Positions 8,313 through 14,555 of a stretch of DNA of 18,040 bases are shown here, one piece after another (the first letter of the stretch is position 1; each line of letters opens with the position of its first letter). Location of the stretch: the NCBI GenBank assembly GCA_045598065.1, contig JAZLLJ010000013.1, positions 1-18,040 on the forward strand, read 5' to 3'. Below the pieces are notes generated by a model that saw nothing but the letters and a program-made list of their open reading frames with translations, searched no databases and was not told where the DNA came from. Made by a program: the position numbers and the translations under genes. Origin of the DNA: RGIG426 sp045598065 (GTDB taxonomy: Bacteria > Bacillota > Clostridia > Oscillospirales > Acutalibacteraceae).

Positions 8313-9737
8313 TTACTCCTTTCCGTTCCAACAATACGTGCACAAGTCTTCCGCAGGAAGACCGATGGCTTTGATTACATTTTCGAGAGACTGGAATTCC
8401 AGCGAGGCAAAATGGAATTTTTCGCAGATGACACGGCGCAAATTCTGACCGCGCTCGGTGGAATTATCCATATACTCGTCAATATGTTTTTCGCCCTCTT
8501 CACCCTCGAGTTCAAAAATAACGCGACGGGCAAGAAGTTCCATATCCCCCGTTGCACGGGAAAAATTAAGGTATTTACAACCATACATAATCGGCGGACA
8601 AGCAGAGCGCATATGCACCGCTTTGGCACCGCTTTCATAGAGGAAATCCACCGTTTCTTTCAGTTGCGTTCCGCGAACAATCGAATCGTCCACAAACAAC
8701 AGTTCCATATTTTCGATGAGTTCTCGTACGGGAATCTGTTTCATTTTAGCGATTTTCTCGCGCTCCACTTGCTTCGTGGGCATAAAACTCCGCGACCAGG
8801 TTGGTGTATACTTGATGAACGCGCGCGCAAACGGCACACGACTGTGGTTGGCATAACCGATGGCGTGCGGTGTACCGGAATCGGGCACGCCGCCGACGTA
8901 ATCGAGTCCGTCACACACACCGAACAGTTCGTCGATTTCGGCGAGCAGTTCACCGTTGCGATATCGCATCATCTCGACGTTGACACCTTCATAGGTGGAC
9001 GTAGGATAGCCGTAGTAACTCCAAAGGAACGAGCACACCCGTTTTTTCTTGCCGGGCGCGACCAGCTGTGTGATGCTGTCGGGGGTAATCTCTACCACTT
9101 CGCCCGGGCCGAGTTCGCGCACGTTCTCAAAACCGAGTTTGTTAAACGCAAATGACTCGAACGCGACAGCGTATCCGTCCTCCCGTTTGCCGATGGCAAC
9201 GGGAAGCCTTCCCACCGCATCACGGGCGGCAATCAGCGCACCGTCCTCTTTCAAGATGAGGATGGATGCCGTGCCCTCAATGGATTTTTGGGCGAATTGG
9301 ACACCTTCGGCAAAGTTGCTCTTTTGGTTGATGAGTGCGGCAACCAGTTCGGTGCCGTTCACCTTGCCGCCGGTCATCGAGTCGAAGTGGCCGCCCGAGA
9401 AGGACAGATACTGCTTGATGAGTTCCTCGAAGTTGTTGATAACACCCACCACGCCGATGGCGTAGGTGCCGAGGTTCGAGCGAATGAGCAACGGCTGAGG
9501 AAACGTGTCGCTGATAACACCGATGGCAGACGTACCGCTCATCTCCTCAAAGATATGCTCGAATTTGGTGCGGAACGGGGCGTTGCCGATATGATGAATT
9601 TTGCGTTGAAGCCCGATTTCTGCATCATATGCCGCGAGGCCGCCGCTGTAGGTTCCGAGGTGCGAATGGTAGTCCGTTCCGAAAAACGCGTCGGCAAGAC
9701 AGTCGTTTTTGGATACGATTCCGAAAAATCCTCCCAT
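8313..9737 (-). CDS. purF: PurF-like amidophosphoribosyltransferase lacking the glutaminase nucleophile
   Basis: PurF normally makes phosphoribosylamine from PRPP and glutamine, the first committed purine step. This 474-residue protein keeps the phosphoribosyltransferase half: the PRPP loop VDDSIVRG (349-356) and a catalytic-loop counterpart KYTPTWSRSFMP (309-320). Four cysteines match the 4Fe-4S ligands of the B. subtilis enzyme: Cys235, Cys387, Cys466 and Cys469. The N-terminal half still looks like an Ntn glutaminase fold, but it begins MGGFFGIVSK where active enzymes begin MCGI, so Gly2 replaces the catalytic Cys. By eye alignment the counterparts of E. coli Arg73, Asn101 and Asp127 are also lost; the region reads GVVGVINN and NGTE. 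It may use free ammonia or ammonia from a partner. It is the only PurF in this operon. The ATG at 9737 follows GGAGG at 7 nt. Confidence 0.93.
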   Translation of the reverse strand: MGGFFGIVSKNDCLADAFFGTDYHSHLGTYSGGLAAYDAEIGLQRKIHHIGNAPFRTKFEHIFEEMSGTSAIGVISDTFPQPLLIRSNLGTYAIGVVGVINNFEELIKQYLSFSGGHFDSMTGGKVNGTELVAALINQKSNFAEGVQFAQKSIEGTASILILKEDGALIAARDAVGRLPVAIGKREDGYAVAFESFAFNKLGFENVRELGPGEVVEITPDSITQLVAPGKKKRVCSFLWSYYGYPTSTYEGVNVEMMRYRNGELLAEIDELFGVCDGLDYVGGVPDSGTPHAIGYANHSRVPFARAFIKYTPTWSRSFMPTKQVEREKIAKMKQIPVRELIENMELLFVDDSIVRGTQLKETVDFLYESGAKAVHMRSACPPIMYGCKYLNFSRATGDMELLARRVIFELEGEEGEKHIDEYMDNSTERGQNLRRVICEKFHFASLEFQSLENVIKAIGLPAEDLCTYCWNGKE

Positions 9738-9767
9738 GGGATTTCCTCCGTTTCAGATAGTAGAAAA

Positions 9768-10454
9768 TTAAGCGAAGAACAGTTTGGAAAGCGTCATCGG
9801 ATCAATGTATTCGCCGTTTTTATACACGCGCATATTGCCGGAGGCGATTTCGTCAATCAGCATCACGTTGCCGTCGGCATCGTAGCCGAACTCGAATTTG
9901 ATGTCATACAGCACAAGGCCTTTTTCCGCCAAATCGTCCGCAACAATTTTGGTGATTTGCTGCGTCATTACTTTGATGTCGTCATACTGTTTCGCGGTCA
10001 TCACGCCGAGGTCCACAAGACCGTCTTTGGTCACGAGCGGATCGCCTTTTTCATCGTTTTTGAAGGTAGTCTCCACGTAGGCAGGCAAATCGGCGCCCTC
10101 CTCGCAGTAGTCGCTGTAACGGCGATAGAAGCTGCCCACCGCTTTGTAGCGGCAGATGACTTCCAGGCCTTTACCGAACACTTTTGCCGGAAGCACTTCC
10201 ATAGTGGTGTCCGCGAGGTCGGCGGAAACGTAGTGAGTTTTGATGCCGGCGGCATTCACTTTTTCGAAGAAATAGATGGATATACGCAGATTGACGTCGC
10301 CCACGCCTTCGATGGTCAGGCCGACGGAGTTCTCGCCGGGATCAAACACACCGTCTTTGCCGGTGCAGTCATCTTTGAATTTGAGGAGATAGTTGCCATT
10401 GTCCAGAGCAAATACGTCCTTAGTTTTGCCGGTGTACACAAGTTTCTTTTCCAT
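9768..10454 (-). CDS. purC: SAICAR synthetase
   Basis: Joins CAIR and aspartate with ATP to give SAICAR, purine step 7. The protein has 228 residues, typical of short bacterial PurC. It has the N-terminal YTGKTKDVF glycine-loop segment (7-15), GSFYRRYSDYCEEG in the middle and the C-terminal LYDIKFEFG followed by LIDEIASGNMR, which correspond to the nucleotide- and substrate-binding segments of the family. The open frame extends upstream, but the ATG at 10454 has an AAGGAG ribosome binding site (10470-10465) 10 nt before it, and the protein then begins at the normal place. It lies 47 nt downstream of purE, the gene for the preceding reaction, and 30 nt upstream of purF. Confidence 0.97.
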   Translation of the reverse strand: MEKKLVYTGKTKDVFALDNGNYLLKFKDDCTGKDGVFDPGENSVGLTIEGVGDVNLRISIYFFEKVNAAGIKTHYVSADLADTTMEVLPAKVFGKGLEVICRYKAVGSFYRRYSDYCEEGADLPAYVETTFKNDEKGDPLVTKDGLVDLGVMTAKQYDDIKVMTQQITKIVADDLAEKGLVLYDIKFEFGYDADGNVMLIDEIASGNMRVYKNGEYIDPMTLSKLFFA

Positions 10455-10501
10455 TGTTGATCGACTCCTTTTTTTATAGTTAGGGTTTATAACAAACAAT
10501 T

Positions 10502-10990
10502 TTACAGCCGCGCCATAATACCTGCATCTTTTTCGAGCACAGCATCGGCGTCAGCTTTGCGCTTCGCATCCAGTTTGGCAGCGAGGTCTTTATCCTCCAC
10601 CGCGAGAATCTGGGCACAAAGCAAAGCGGCATTGACTCCTCCGTTCAGCGCGACCGTCGCCACCGGGATTCCGGAAGGCATTTGGACCGTCGCCAAGAGG
10701 GCATCAATGCCGTCAAGGGTGCCACCTTTACAGGGAATTCCCACCACCGGGAGCGTGGTGTTGGCGGCGATGGCACCTGCCAAATGCGCCGCCATTCCCG
10801 CGGCGGCGATAATCGCACCGAATCCGTTCTTGCGAGCATTCACCGCGAAGTCGCGCGCCTGCTCGGGTGTACGGTGCGCCGAATAGACGTGGACTTCATA
10901 GGGAATTCCCAAGCCGTCCAGCGTGTTCGTTGCTTTTTGGATGATGGGCAAATCACTGTCGCTGCCCATAACGATACCGATTTTTTTCAT
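10502..10990 (-). CDS. purE: N5-CAIR mutase, class I PurE
   Basis: Moves the carboxyl group of N5-CAIR to give CAIR, purine step 6. At 162 residues it is a standard class I PurE: GSDSDLP (9-15) for phosphate binding, YSAHRTPEQ (36-44) with the expected catalytic His39, AAAGMAAHLAG (62-72) and VQMPSGIPVAT (102-112). Class II, CO2-using AIR carboxylases look different in these segments. Class I enzymes normally work with PurK, but no purK lies in the window. The ATG at 10990 follows AAGGAGG (11004-10998) at 7 nt. It is the first gene of the purine operon and lies directly behind a ZTP riboswitch and terminator, an arrangement known for this riboswitch class. Confidence 0.97.
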   Translation of the reverse strand: MKKIGIVMGSDSDLPIIQKATNTLDGLGIPYEVHVYSAHRTPEQARDFAVNARKNGFGAIIAAAGMAAHLAGAIAANTTLPVVGIPCKGGTLDGIDALLATVQMPSGIPVATVALNGGVNAALLCAQILAVEDKDLAAKLDAKRKADADAVLEKDAGIMARL

Positions 10991-10997
10991 CAAAAAA

Positions 10998-11004
10998 CCT
11001 CCTT
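10998..11004 (-). promoter_or_regulatory. Ribosome binding site of purE
   Basis: A perfect AAGGAGG lies 7 nt before the purE ATG. It fixes the purE start at 10990 rather than at the in-frame upstream codon at 11032, which lies within the terminator hairpin. It sits after the U-rich tail of the riboswitch terminator, so its access does not appear to be part of the switch; control is probably at transcription. Confidence 0.9.
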
Positions 11005-11014
11005 GTTTCGTTTC

Positions 11015-11061
11015 AAAAACAAAAGGACGCACGTAGTCCTGTACAAGGTCAACGTGCGCCC
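11015..11061 (-). terminator. Intrinsic terminator forming the riboswitch expression platform
   Basis: In the transcript GGGCGCACGU (11061-11052) pairs with ACGUGCGUCC (11034-11025) over 10 bp, including one G-U pair. The loop contains CCU/AGG that can extend pairing. It is followed by the U-rich tail UUUUGUUUUUG down to 11014. The 5' arm starts with the GGGC that closes the conserved P3 hairpin of the ZTP aptamer, so aptamer folding and terminator folding exclude each other. The prediction is that ZTP or ZMP binding prevents termination and turns on the purine operon. The hairpin is read directly; the ligand logic follows the known class. Confidence 0.87.
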
Positions 11062-11150
11062 AGACGGTCGGCTGTAAAGCGGGGTGACTTTACCCCTCGC
11101 TCTTTGATCCTCCGCGGTGCTCCGCGATGTTCCGTCAGTCACAAAGAGCG
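11058..11150 (-). ncRNA. ZTP (pfl) riboswitch aptamer
   Basis: The 5' leader of purE folds into the ZTP/pfl architecture. P1 is CGCUCUUUG (11150-11142, written 3' to 5' on the plus strand as CAAAGAGCG) paired with CAAAGAGCG (11106-11098), 9 bp. Inside it are the conserved-type GUGACUG-ACGGAACA, a P2 hairpin CGCGG-AGCA-CCGCG (11126-11113) and GAGGAUC. A linker hairpin GGGGU/ACCCC (11096-11081) follows. The 3' domain is GCC-GA-CCGUC-UG-GGC (11072-11058), matching the class signature CCGCCUGGGC with one change. The pseudoknot is GACGG (11136-11132) with CCGUC (11067-11063), 5 bp. It replaces the usual GGCG/CGCC with compensating changes, strong support for the fold. The class senses ZTP/ZMP, which accumulates when 10-formyl-tetrahydrofolate is short, and it commonly precedes purine genes. 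Confidence 0.9.
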
Positions 11151-11168
11151 CTTTCAATGGCTATGTTC

Positions 11169-11197
11169 AGTATACCAAAAAAGCGCTTTTAAGTCAA
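11169..11197 (-). promoter_or_regulatory. Sigma-A-type promoter of the purine operon
   Basis: TTGACT (11197-11192) and TATACT (11174-11169) are separated by exactly 17 nt, and TG precedes the -10 box at the extended -10 position (TGGTATACT). Transcription would start near 11162, about ten bases before the P1 stem of the ZTP aptamer. It lies 20 nt after the pyrB stop codon, so the purine operon can be transcribed independently of the pyrimidine operon. The spacer contains the 12-bp palindrome AAAAGCGCTTTT (11190-11179). Confidence 0.88.
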
Positions 11198-11216
11198 GCG
11201 AAGAACGCACTTTTTT
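11177..11216 (-). terminator. Candidate terminator of the pyrimidine operon, overlapping the purine promoter
   Basis: Directly after the pyrB stop, AAAAAAGUGC (11216-11207) can pair with GCGCUUUUUU (11186-11177), 10 bp with one G-U pair around a 20-nt loop. The U run forms part of the 3' arm, as in weak bidirectional terminators. The loop contains the -35 box and the spacer contains the 3' arm, so the same DNA serves both roles. The GC part of the stem is only four pairs, so termination may be partial; an alternative smaller hairpin also exists in this stretch. Confidence 0.4.
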
Positions 11217-11217
11217 G

Positions 11218-12288
11218 TCAATTTTTTTCTTCTGTTTCGCAGTAGACACAGCGACGGGTTTTACCGTCGGCGGAGATTTTAAAACGGTGGGCAAGTTCCT
11301 GCTCGTTCGAGGTAATACAGCGCGGATTGTCGCAATGGCCGCCCTCCTGCCCCATTTCGTTTTCGTAGGGCAAATCACGTTCGGAAAGCAGTTTCAGAAT
11401 CAGCGCCATACGCATATACTTGCCGTTTTTGACTTGTTCAAAATAGCAGGCACGGGGATCGCTGTCCACTTTCACGCTGATTTCGTTGACACGCGGCAGT
11501 GGGTGAAGCACACAGCAATCGGCGGCGGCTTTTTGCATCTTCTCTTCGGTCAGCACGTACACGTCTTTCAGACGTTCATATACCGCCGGATCATCAAACC
11601 GCTCCCGTTGGATGCGCGTCATATACAAAATGTCAAGATTGGGGAGCGCCTCTTCCAGCGAGTCGGTCTCGCTGTATTTTAGGCCGCTTTTTTCGATGAC
11701 CTCGCTCTTGACGTAGTCGGGCAGGCGCAGTTCTTCGGGCGAGATGAGCACAAATTCCACACCGGGATACCGCGACAGCGCGCCAATCAGCGAATGAACC
11801 GTGCGCCCGTATTTGAGGTCGCCGCAAAGGCCCACTTTCAAGTCAGAAAACCGTCCTTTATGGCGGTGAATCGTAAGCAAATCCGCAAGCGTCTGTGTCG
11901 GATGGCAATGGCCGCCGTCGCCGGCGTTAATCACCGGAATCCGCGCGTTTTGCGCCGCCACCAACGCCGAGCCCTCTTTCGGGTGGCGCATGGCAATGAT
12001 ATCCGCATAGCACCCGACGGTGCGCGCAGTGTCGGCGATACTCTCGCCTTTTTCGGTCGAGGAGGCACCAGCGCCGGACATGGACAACACACTGCCGCCC
12101 AGTTCCAGCATCGCGGCCTCAAAACTAAGCCGCGTGCGCGTAGACGGTTCGAAGAAAAGCGTGGCAAGTTTCTTGCCTTTACACGCTTCAACGTACATTT
12201 CAGGGAATTCCAAAATGTTTTCCGCGGTAGCAATGAGTTCGTCGAGTTCCGCCACCGACAAATTCAAGGTGTCAATGAGACTTCTCAT
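11218..12288 (-). CDS. pyrB: Aspartate carbamoyltransferase with C-terminal PyrI-like zinc module
   Basis: Catalytic chain for carbamoyl phosphate + aspartate to carbamoyl aspartate. Residues 1 to about 306 are a complete PyrB: FFEPSTRTRLSFEAA (45-59), the substrate loop with Ser and Lys in SSTEKGES (76-83), HPTQTLADL (129-137), GDLKYGRTVHSL (156-167) and HPLPRVNEI (262-270). The chain then continues about 50 residues with Cys319, Cys324, Cys347 and Cys350. The spacing is C-x4-C-x22-C-x2-C, almost identical to the zinc site of the regulatory chain PyrI (C-x4-C-x23-C-x2-C), with PyrI-like CDNPRCITSNE and CVYCE. The nucleotide-binding half of PyrI, about 100 residues, is missing. The start at 12288 leaves 4 nt after the pyrE stop; a weak GGAG inside the end of pyrE is the only ribosome binding site. 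It is the last gene of the pyrimidine operon. Confidence 0.96.
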   Translation of the reverse strand: MRSLIDTLNLSVAELDELIATAENILEFPEMYVEACKGKKLATLFFEPSTRTRLSFEAAMLELGGSVLSMSGAGASSTEKGESIADTARTVGCYADIIAMRHPKEGSALVAAQNARIPVINAGDGGHCHPTQTLADLLTIHRHKGRFSDLKVGLCGDLKYGRTVHSLIGALSRYPGVEFVLISPEELRLPDYVKSEVIEKSGLKYSETDSLEEALPNLDILYMTRIQRERFDDPAVYERLKDVYVLTEEKMQKAAADCCVLHPLPRVNEISVKVDSDPRACYFEQVKNGKYMRMALILKLLSERDLPYENEMGQEGGHCDNPRCITSNEQELAHRFKISADGKTRRCVYCETEEKN

Positions 12289-12292
12289 ACCC

Positions 12293-12931
12293 TTACGCTC
12301 CAATCCAACTTTCGTCCGAGGGGTTGTTGCGGAATGCAATCAGTTTTGCAATGTCCGCGGTGGCGATATAGCCCTCCTCCGCGGCGACTTCGGCAATGGT
12401 GTCGAAGTTCGTAAGCGAGATGTTTTTGACGTTGGCCGCAGCAAGGCGATCAAGGCCTTTTTGCATTCCATAGGTGAAGATGGACACCACACCGAGCACC
12501 TCTGCGCCGGCTTCGCGCAACGCCTCCACCACTTCGATGACACTGCCGCCGGTGGAAATAAGGTCTTCGACAACCACCACTTTCTGCCCCGCTTCAAGTT
12601 TGCCCTCAATGCGGTTTTGGCGACCGTGGTCTTTGTTGCCGGAGCGAACGTAGCCCATCGGCATTTTAAGAAGGTGGCCGACGATCGCGGCGTGCGCGAT
12701 GCCGGCGGTGGACGTGCCCATCAGCACCTCCGCCTCGGGAAAATTCTCTTTCACAAGCGCGGCAAGACCGTTTTCCACGTCGTCTCGCACTTCCGGCGCG
12801 GTCAGCGTTAAACGGTTGTCGCAATACACCGGGCTTTTGATACCGCTCGCCCAGGTAAACGGCTCTTCCGGGCGGAAGAACACTGCTTTGATTTTTAAAA
12901 GGTCTTTGGCAATCACTTTGTTCCGTTCCAT
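12293..12931 (-). CDS. pyrE: Orotate phosphoribosyltransferase
   Basis: Joins orotate and PRPP to give orotidine 5'-phosphate. The 212 residues show the type I phosphoribosyltransferase signature VVVVEDLISTGGSV (118-131) and the flexible catalytic loop GNKDHGRQN (98-106). The N-terminal FTWASGIKSPVYCDNR (25-40) is the orotate and PRPP pocket segment typical of the Firmicute form. The ATG at 12931 has AGGAGG 9 nt ahead; an open extension to 12970 would start inside pyrF and is not needed. It lies 14 nt after pyrF, with pyrB starting 4 nt after its stop. Its last codons supply the weak ribosome binding site of pyrB. Confidence 0.97.
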   Translation of the reverse strand: MERNKVIAKDLLKIKAVFFRPEEPFTWASGIKSPVYCDNRLTLTAPEVRDDVENGLAALVKENFPEAEVLMGTSTAGIAHAAIVGHLLKMPMGYVRSGNKDHGRQNRIEGKLEAGQKVVVVEDLISTGGSVIEVVEALREAGAEVLGVVSIFTYGMQKGLDRLAAANVKNISLTNFDTIAEVAAEEGYIATADIAKLIAFRNNPSDESWIGA

Positions 12932-12945
12932 ACTGTGTTTCCTCC

Positions 12946-13644
12946 TCAATCTATAAATTCCGCAAGGCAACGCTCATACGCCGCCACCGGATTGTCCGCC
13001 GCGGTAATCGGGCGGCCGACTACGATATAATCCGAGCCGATTTTCTTGGCTTCCGCCGGTGTCATCACGCGTTTTTGGTCGCCGATATCGCCGTCCGCAA
13101 ACCGCACACCGGGCGTAATCGTCAAAAATTCTTTTCCGCAAGTATCGTGCACTTTGCCGGCTTCGAGCGGCGAGCAGACAACGCCGTCCAACCCTGCCTC
13201 TTTCGCATTTTTCGCATAGTGCATCACGACTTTATCCATCGGCTCTTTGATGAGCAAATCGTTTTCCATACTCTCTTGGTCAGTGGAGGTCAGTTGCGTT
13301 ACCGCGATAAGAAGCGGTCGCGTGCCGTCCGGACGGGTAAGTCCCTCCACCGCGGCTTCCATCATCCGTTTCGTTCCTGCGGCGTGGAGATTCGTAATAT
13401 CCACGTCCAACCGCGACAGCACCGCCATCGACTTTTTGACGGTGTTCGGAATGTCGTGGAGTTTCAAATCGAGGAAAATTTTATGTCCTCGGGCTTTGAG
13501 TTCCTGCACAATCGCCGGGCCTTCGGCATAAAACAATTCCATTCCGATTTTCACAAACGGCTTTTTGCCGGTGAATTTATCCAAAAACGCATAGGTGTCG
13601 GCGGCGGACGCAAAGTCGCACGCCACGATAACGTCTTTTCCCAT
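12946..13644 (-). CDS. pyrF: Orotidine 5'-phosphate decarboxylase
   Basis: Decarboxylates OMP to UMP, the last pathway step. The 232-residue protein is of the B. subtilis/E. coli type. The catalytic charged network is visible as FLDLKLHDIPNT (57-68), with Asp59, Lys61 and Asp64. The C-terminal phosphate-binding part follows with PGVRFADGD and YIVVGRPITAADNP. The ATG at 13644 starts 2 nt after the pyrD stop, and its AAGGAG ribosome binding site is made from the last pyrD codons, so it is probably coupled to pyrD translation. The open frame continues 29 codons upstream, but that would overlap pyrD and precede the conserved N-terminus. Confidence 0.97.
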   Translation of the reverse strand: MGKDVIVACDFASAADTYAFLDKFTGKKPFVKIGMELFYAEGPAIVQELKARGHKIFLDLKLHDIPNTVKKSMAVLSRLDVDITNLHAAGTKRMMEAAVEGLTRPDGTRPLLIAVTQLTSTDQESMENDLLIKEPMDKVVMHYAKNAKEAGLDGVVCSPLEAGKVHDTCGKEFLTITPGVRFADGDIGDQKRVMTPAEAKKIGSDYIVVGRPITAADNPVAAYERCLAEFID

Positions 13645-13646
13645 AA

Positions 13647-14555
13647 TTACGCTCCTTTTATGATATCCAAAAGATTTTCGATGCCGTATTGCGCCATCAC
13701 ACGCGGTAAATCCGCCACGATATCGCGGCAAGCAAAGGGGTTCACAAGGTTGGCGGCGCCGATTTCCACCGCGGTGGCGCCGGCGAGCATCATTTCGAGC
13801 ACATCTTCCGCAGAAGACACACCGCCCATTCCGATAACCGGAACGTTTACCGCGTGGGCGACTTGGTAAACCATACGCAGGGCCACCGGGAAAATCGCCG
13901 GGCCGGAAAAACCGCCCATTTTGTTCGCGATAACCGGTTTATGAGTCTTCAAATCAATCCTCATTCCGAGCAGAGTGTTAATAAGGCTGATACCGTCTGC
14001 CCCTGCCTCTTCACACGCTTTGGCGATGGCCACGATATCGGTAACGTTCGGCGACAACTTTACGATAACGGGTTTTGTCGTTACCGCTTTAACCGCTTTG
14101 GTCACCTCCGCCGCGGCTTCGGGATTGGTGCCGAAACTCATTCCGCCGCCGTGGACATTCGGGCAACTGACGTTGACCTCAAGCCAACCAACTTGCGGTT
14201 CTTTATCGAGTTTTGCGCAAGTGTATGCGTAATCGTCCACCGAAAAGCCGGAGACGTTCGCCATCACCGGTTTATGAAAGCACGATTTCAGTTTCGGCAA
14301 TTCCTCCGCAATAACCTTGTCCACACCGGGGTTTTGCAGTCCTACGGCGTTGATCATTCCGGCGGTACATTCCGCAATACGCGGTGTCGGATTGCCGAAA
14401 CGCGGGTCTTTGGTCGTCCCCTTAAACGAGAACGTGCCGAGGCAGTTGATGTCGTACAGTTCGGCAAATTCATAGCCGAAACCAAACGTACCGGAGGCAG
14501 GAATCACGGGATTATCGAGCGGTATGCCGCAAAGATTCACACTCAGGCTTCCCAT
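13647..14555 (-). CDS. pyrD: Dihydroorotate dehydrogenase B, catalytic subunit (class 1B)
   Basis: Oxidises dihydroorotate to orotate using FMN, passing electrons to PyrK. The 302 residues start with SVNLCGIPLDNPVIPASGTFG. The class 1 catalytic Cys131 is in EVNVSCPNVHGGG (127-138), and the FMN phosphate region is IGMGGVSSAEDVLEMMLAGA (241-260). Class 2 membrane enzymes have Ser instead of Cys and an N-terminal extension, so this is a soluble NAD-dependent 1B enzyme, as confirmed by the adjacent pyrK. The ATG at 14555 follows GGAGGAG, which is inside pyrK; the two genes overlap by 13 nt. Fixed 1:1 expression of the two subunits is a likely reason. Confidence 0.97.
   Translation of the reverse strand: MGSLSVNLCGIPLDNPVIPASGTFGFGYEFAELYDINCLGTFSFKGTTKDPRFGNPTPRIAECTAGMINAVGLQNPGVDKVIAEELPKLKSCFHKPVMANVSGFSVDDYAYTCAKLDKEPQVGWLEVNVSCPNVHGGGMSFGTNPEAAAEVTKAVKAVTTKPVIVKLSPNVTDIVAIAKACEEAGADGISLINTLLGMRIDLKTHKPVIANKMGGFSGPAIFPVALRMVYQVAHAVNVPVIGMGGVSSAEDVLEMMLAGATAVEIGAANLVNPFACRDIVADLPRVMAQYGIENLLDIIKGA

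Noticed and set aside
7096..8448. Plus-strand open frame of 450 codons, and 9288-10460 (390 codons)
   Set aside because: Shadows of purN-purM-purF and of purF-purC. Each crosses gene boundaries and resembles no protein family.
11021..11032. Longer purE start at 11032
   Set aside because: That codon lies in the terminator hairpin and has no ribosome binding site; the ATG at 10990 has a perfect AAGGAGG.
10991..11217. PRPP or guanidine (ykkC-type) riboswitch, or a guanine riboswitch, in the purE leader
   Set aside because: The leader lacks their conserved cores, whereas the GUGACUG ... CCGUCUGGGC pattern, P1, P2 and the pseudoknot match the ZTP class.
11185..11217. PurR PurBox-like sequence near GTTCTTCGC
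   Set aside because: It does not match the tandem CGAA-type PurBox pattern, and only a single weak resemblance is present.
12289..12339. Longer N-termini for pyrB (12339), pyrE (12970), pyrF (13731), pyrD (14654), purM (8343) and purC (10499)
   Set aside because: The pyr and purM extensions run into the preceding gene, the purC one into its leader; all precede the conserved N-terminus, and the chosen ATGs have better-placed ribosome binding sites (weak only for pyrB).
12020..12811. Plus-strand open frames opposite pyrB/pyrE, and 15158-16060 opposite pyrK/carB
   Set aside because: Antisense to well-supported enzymes, with biased composition and no motifs.
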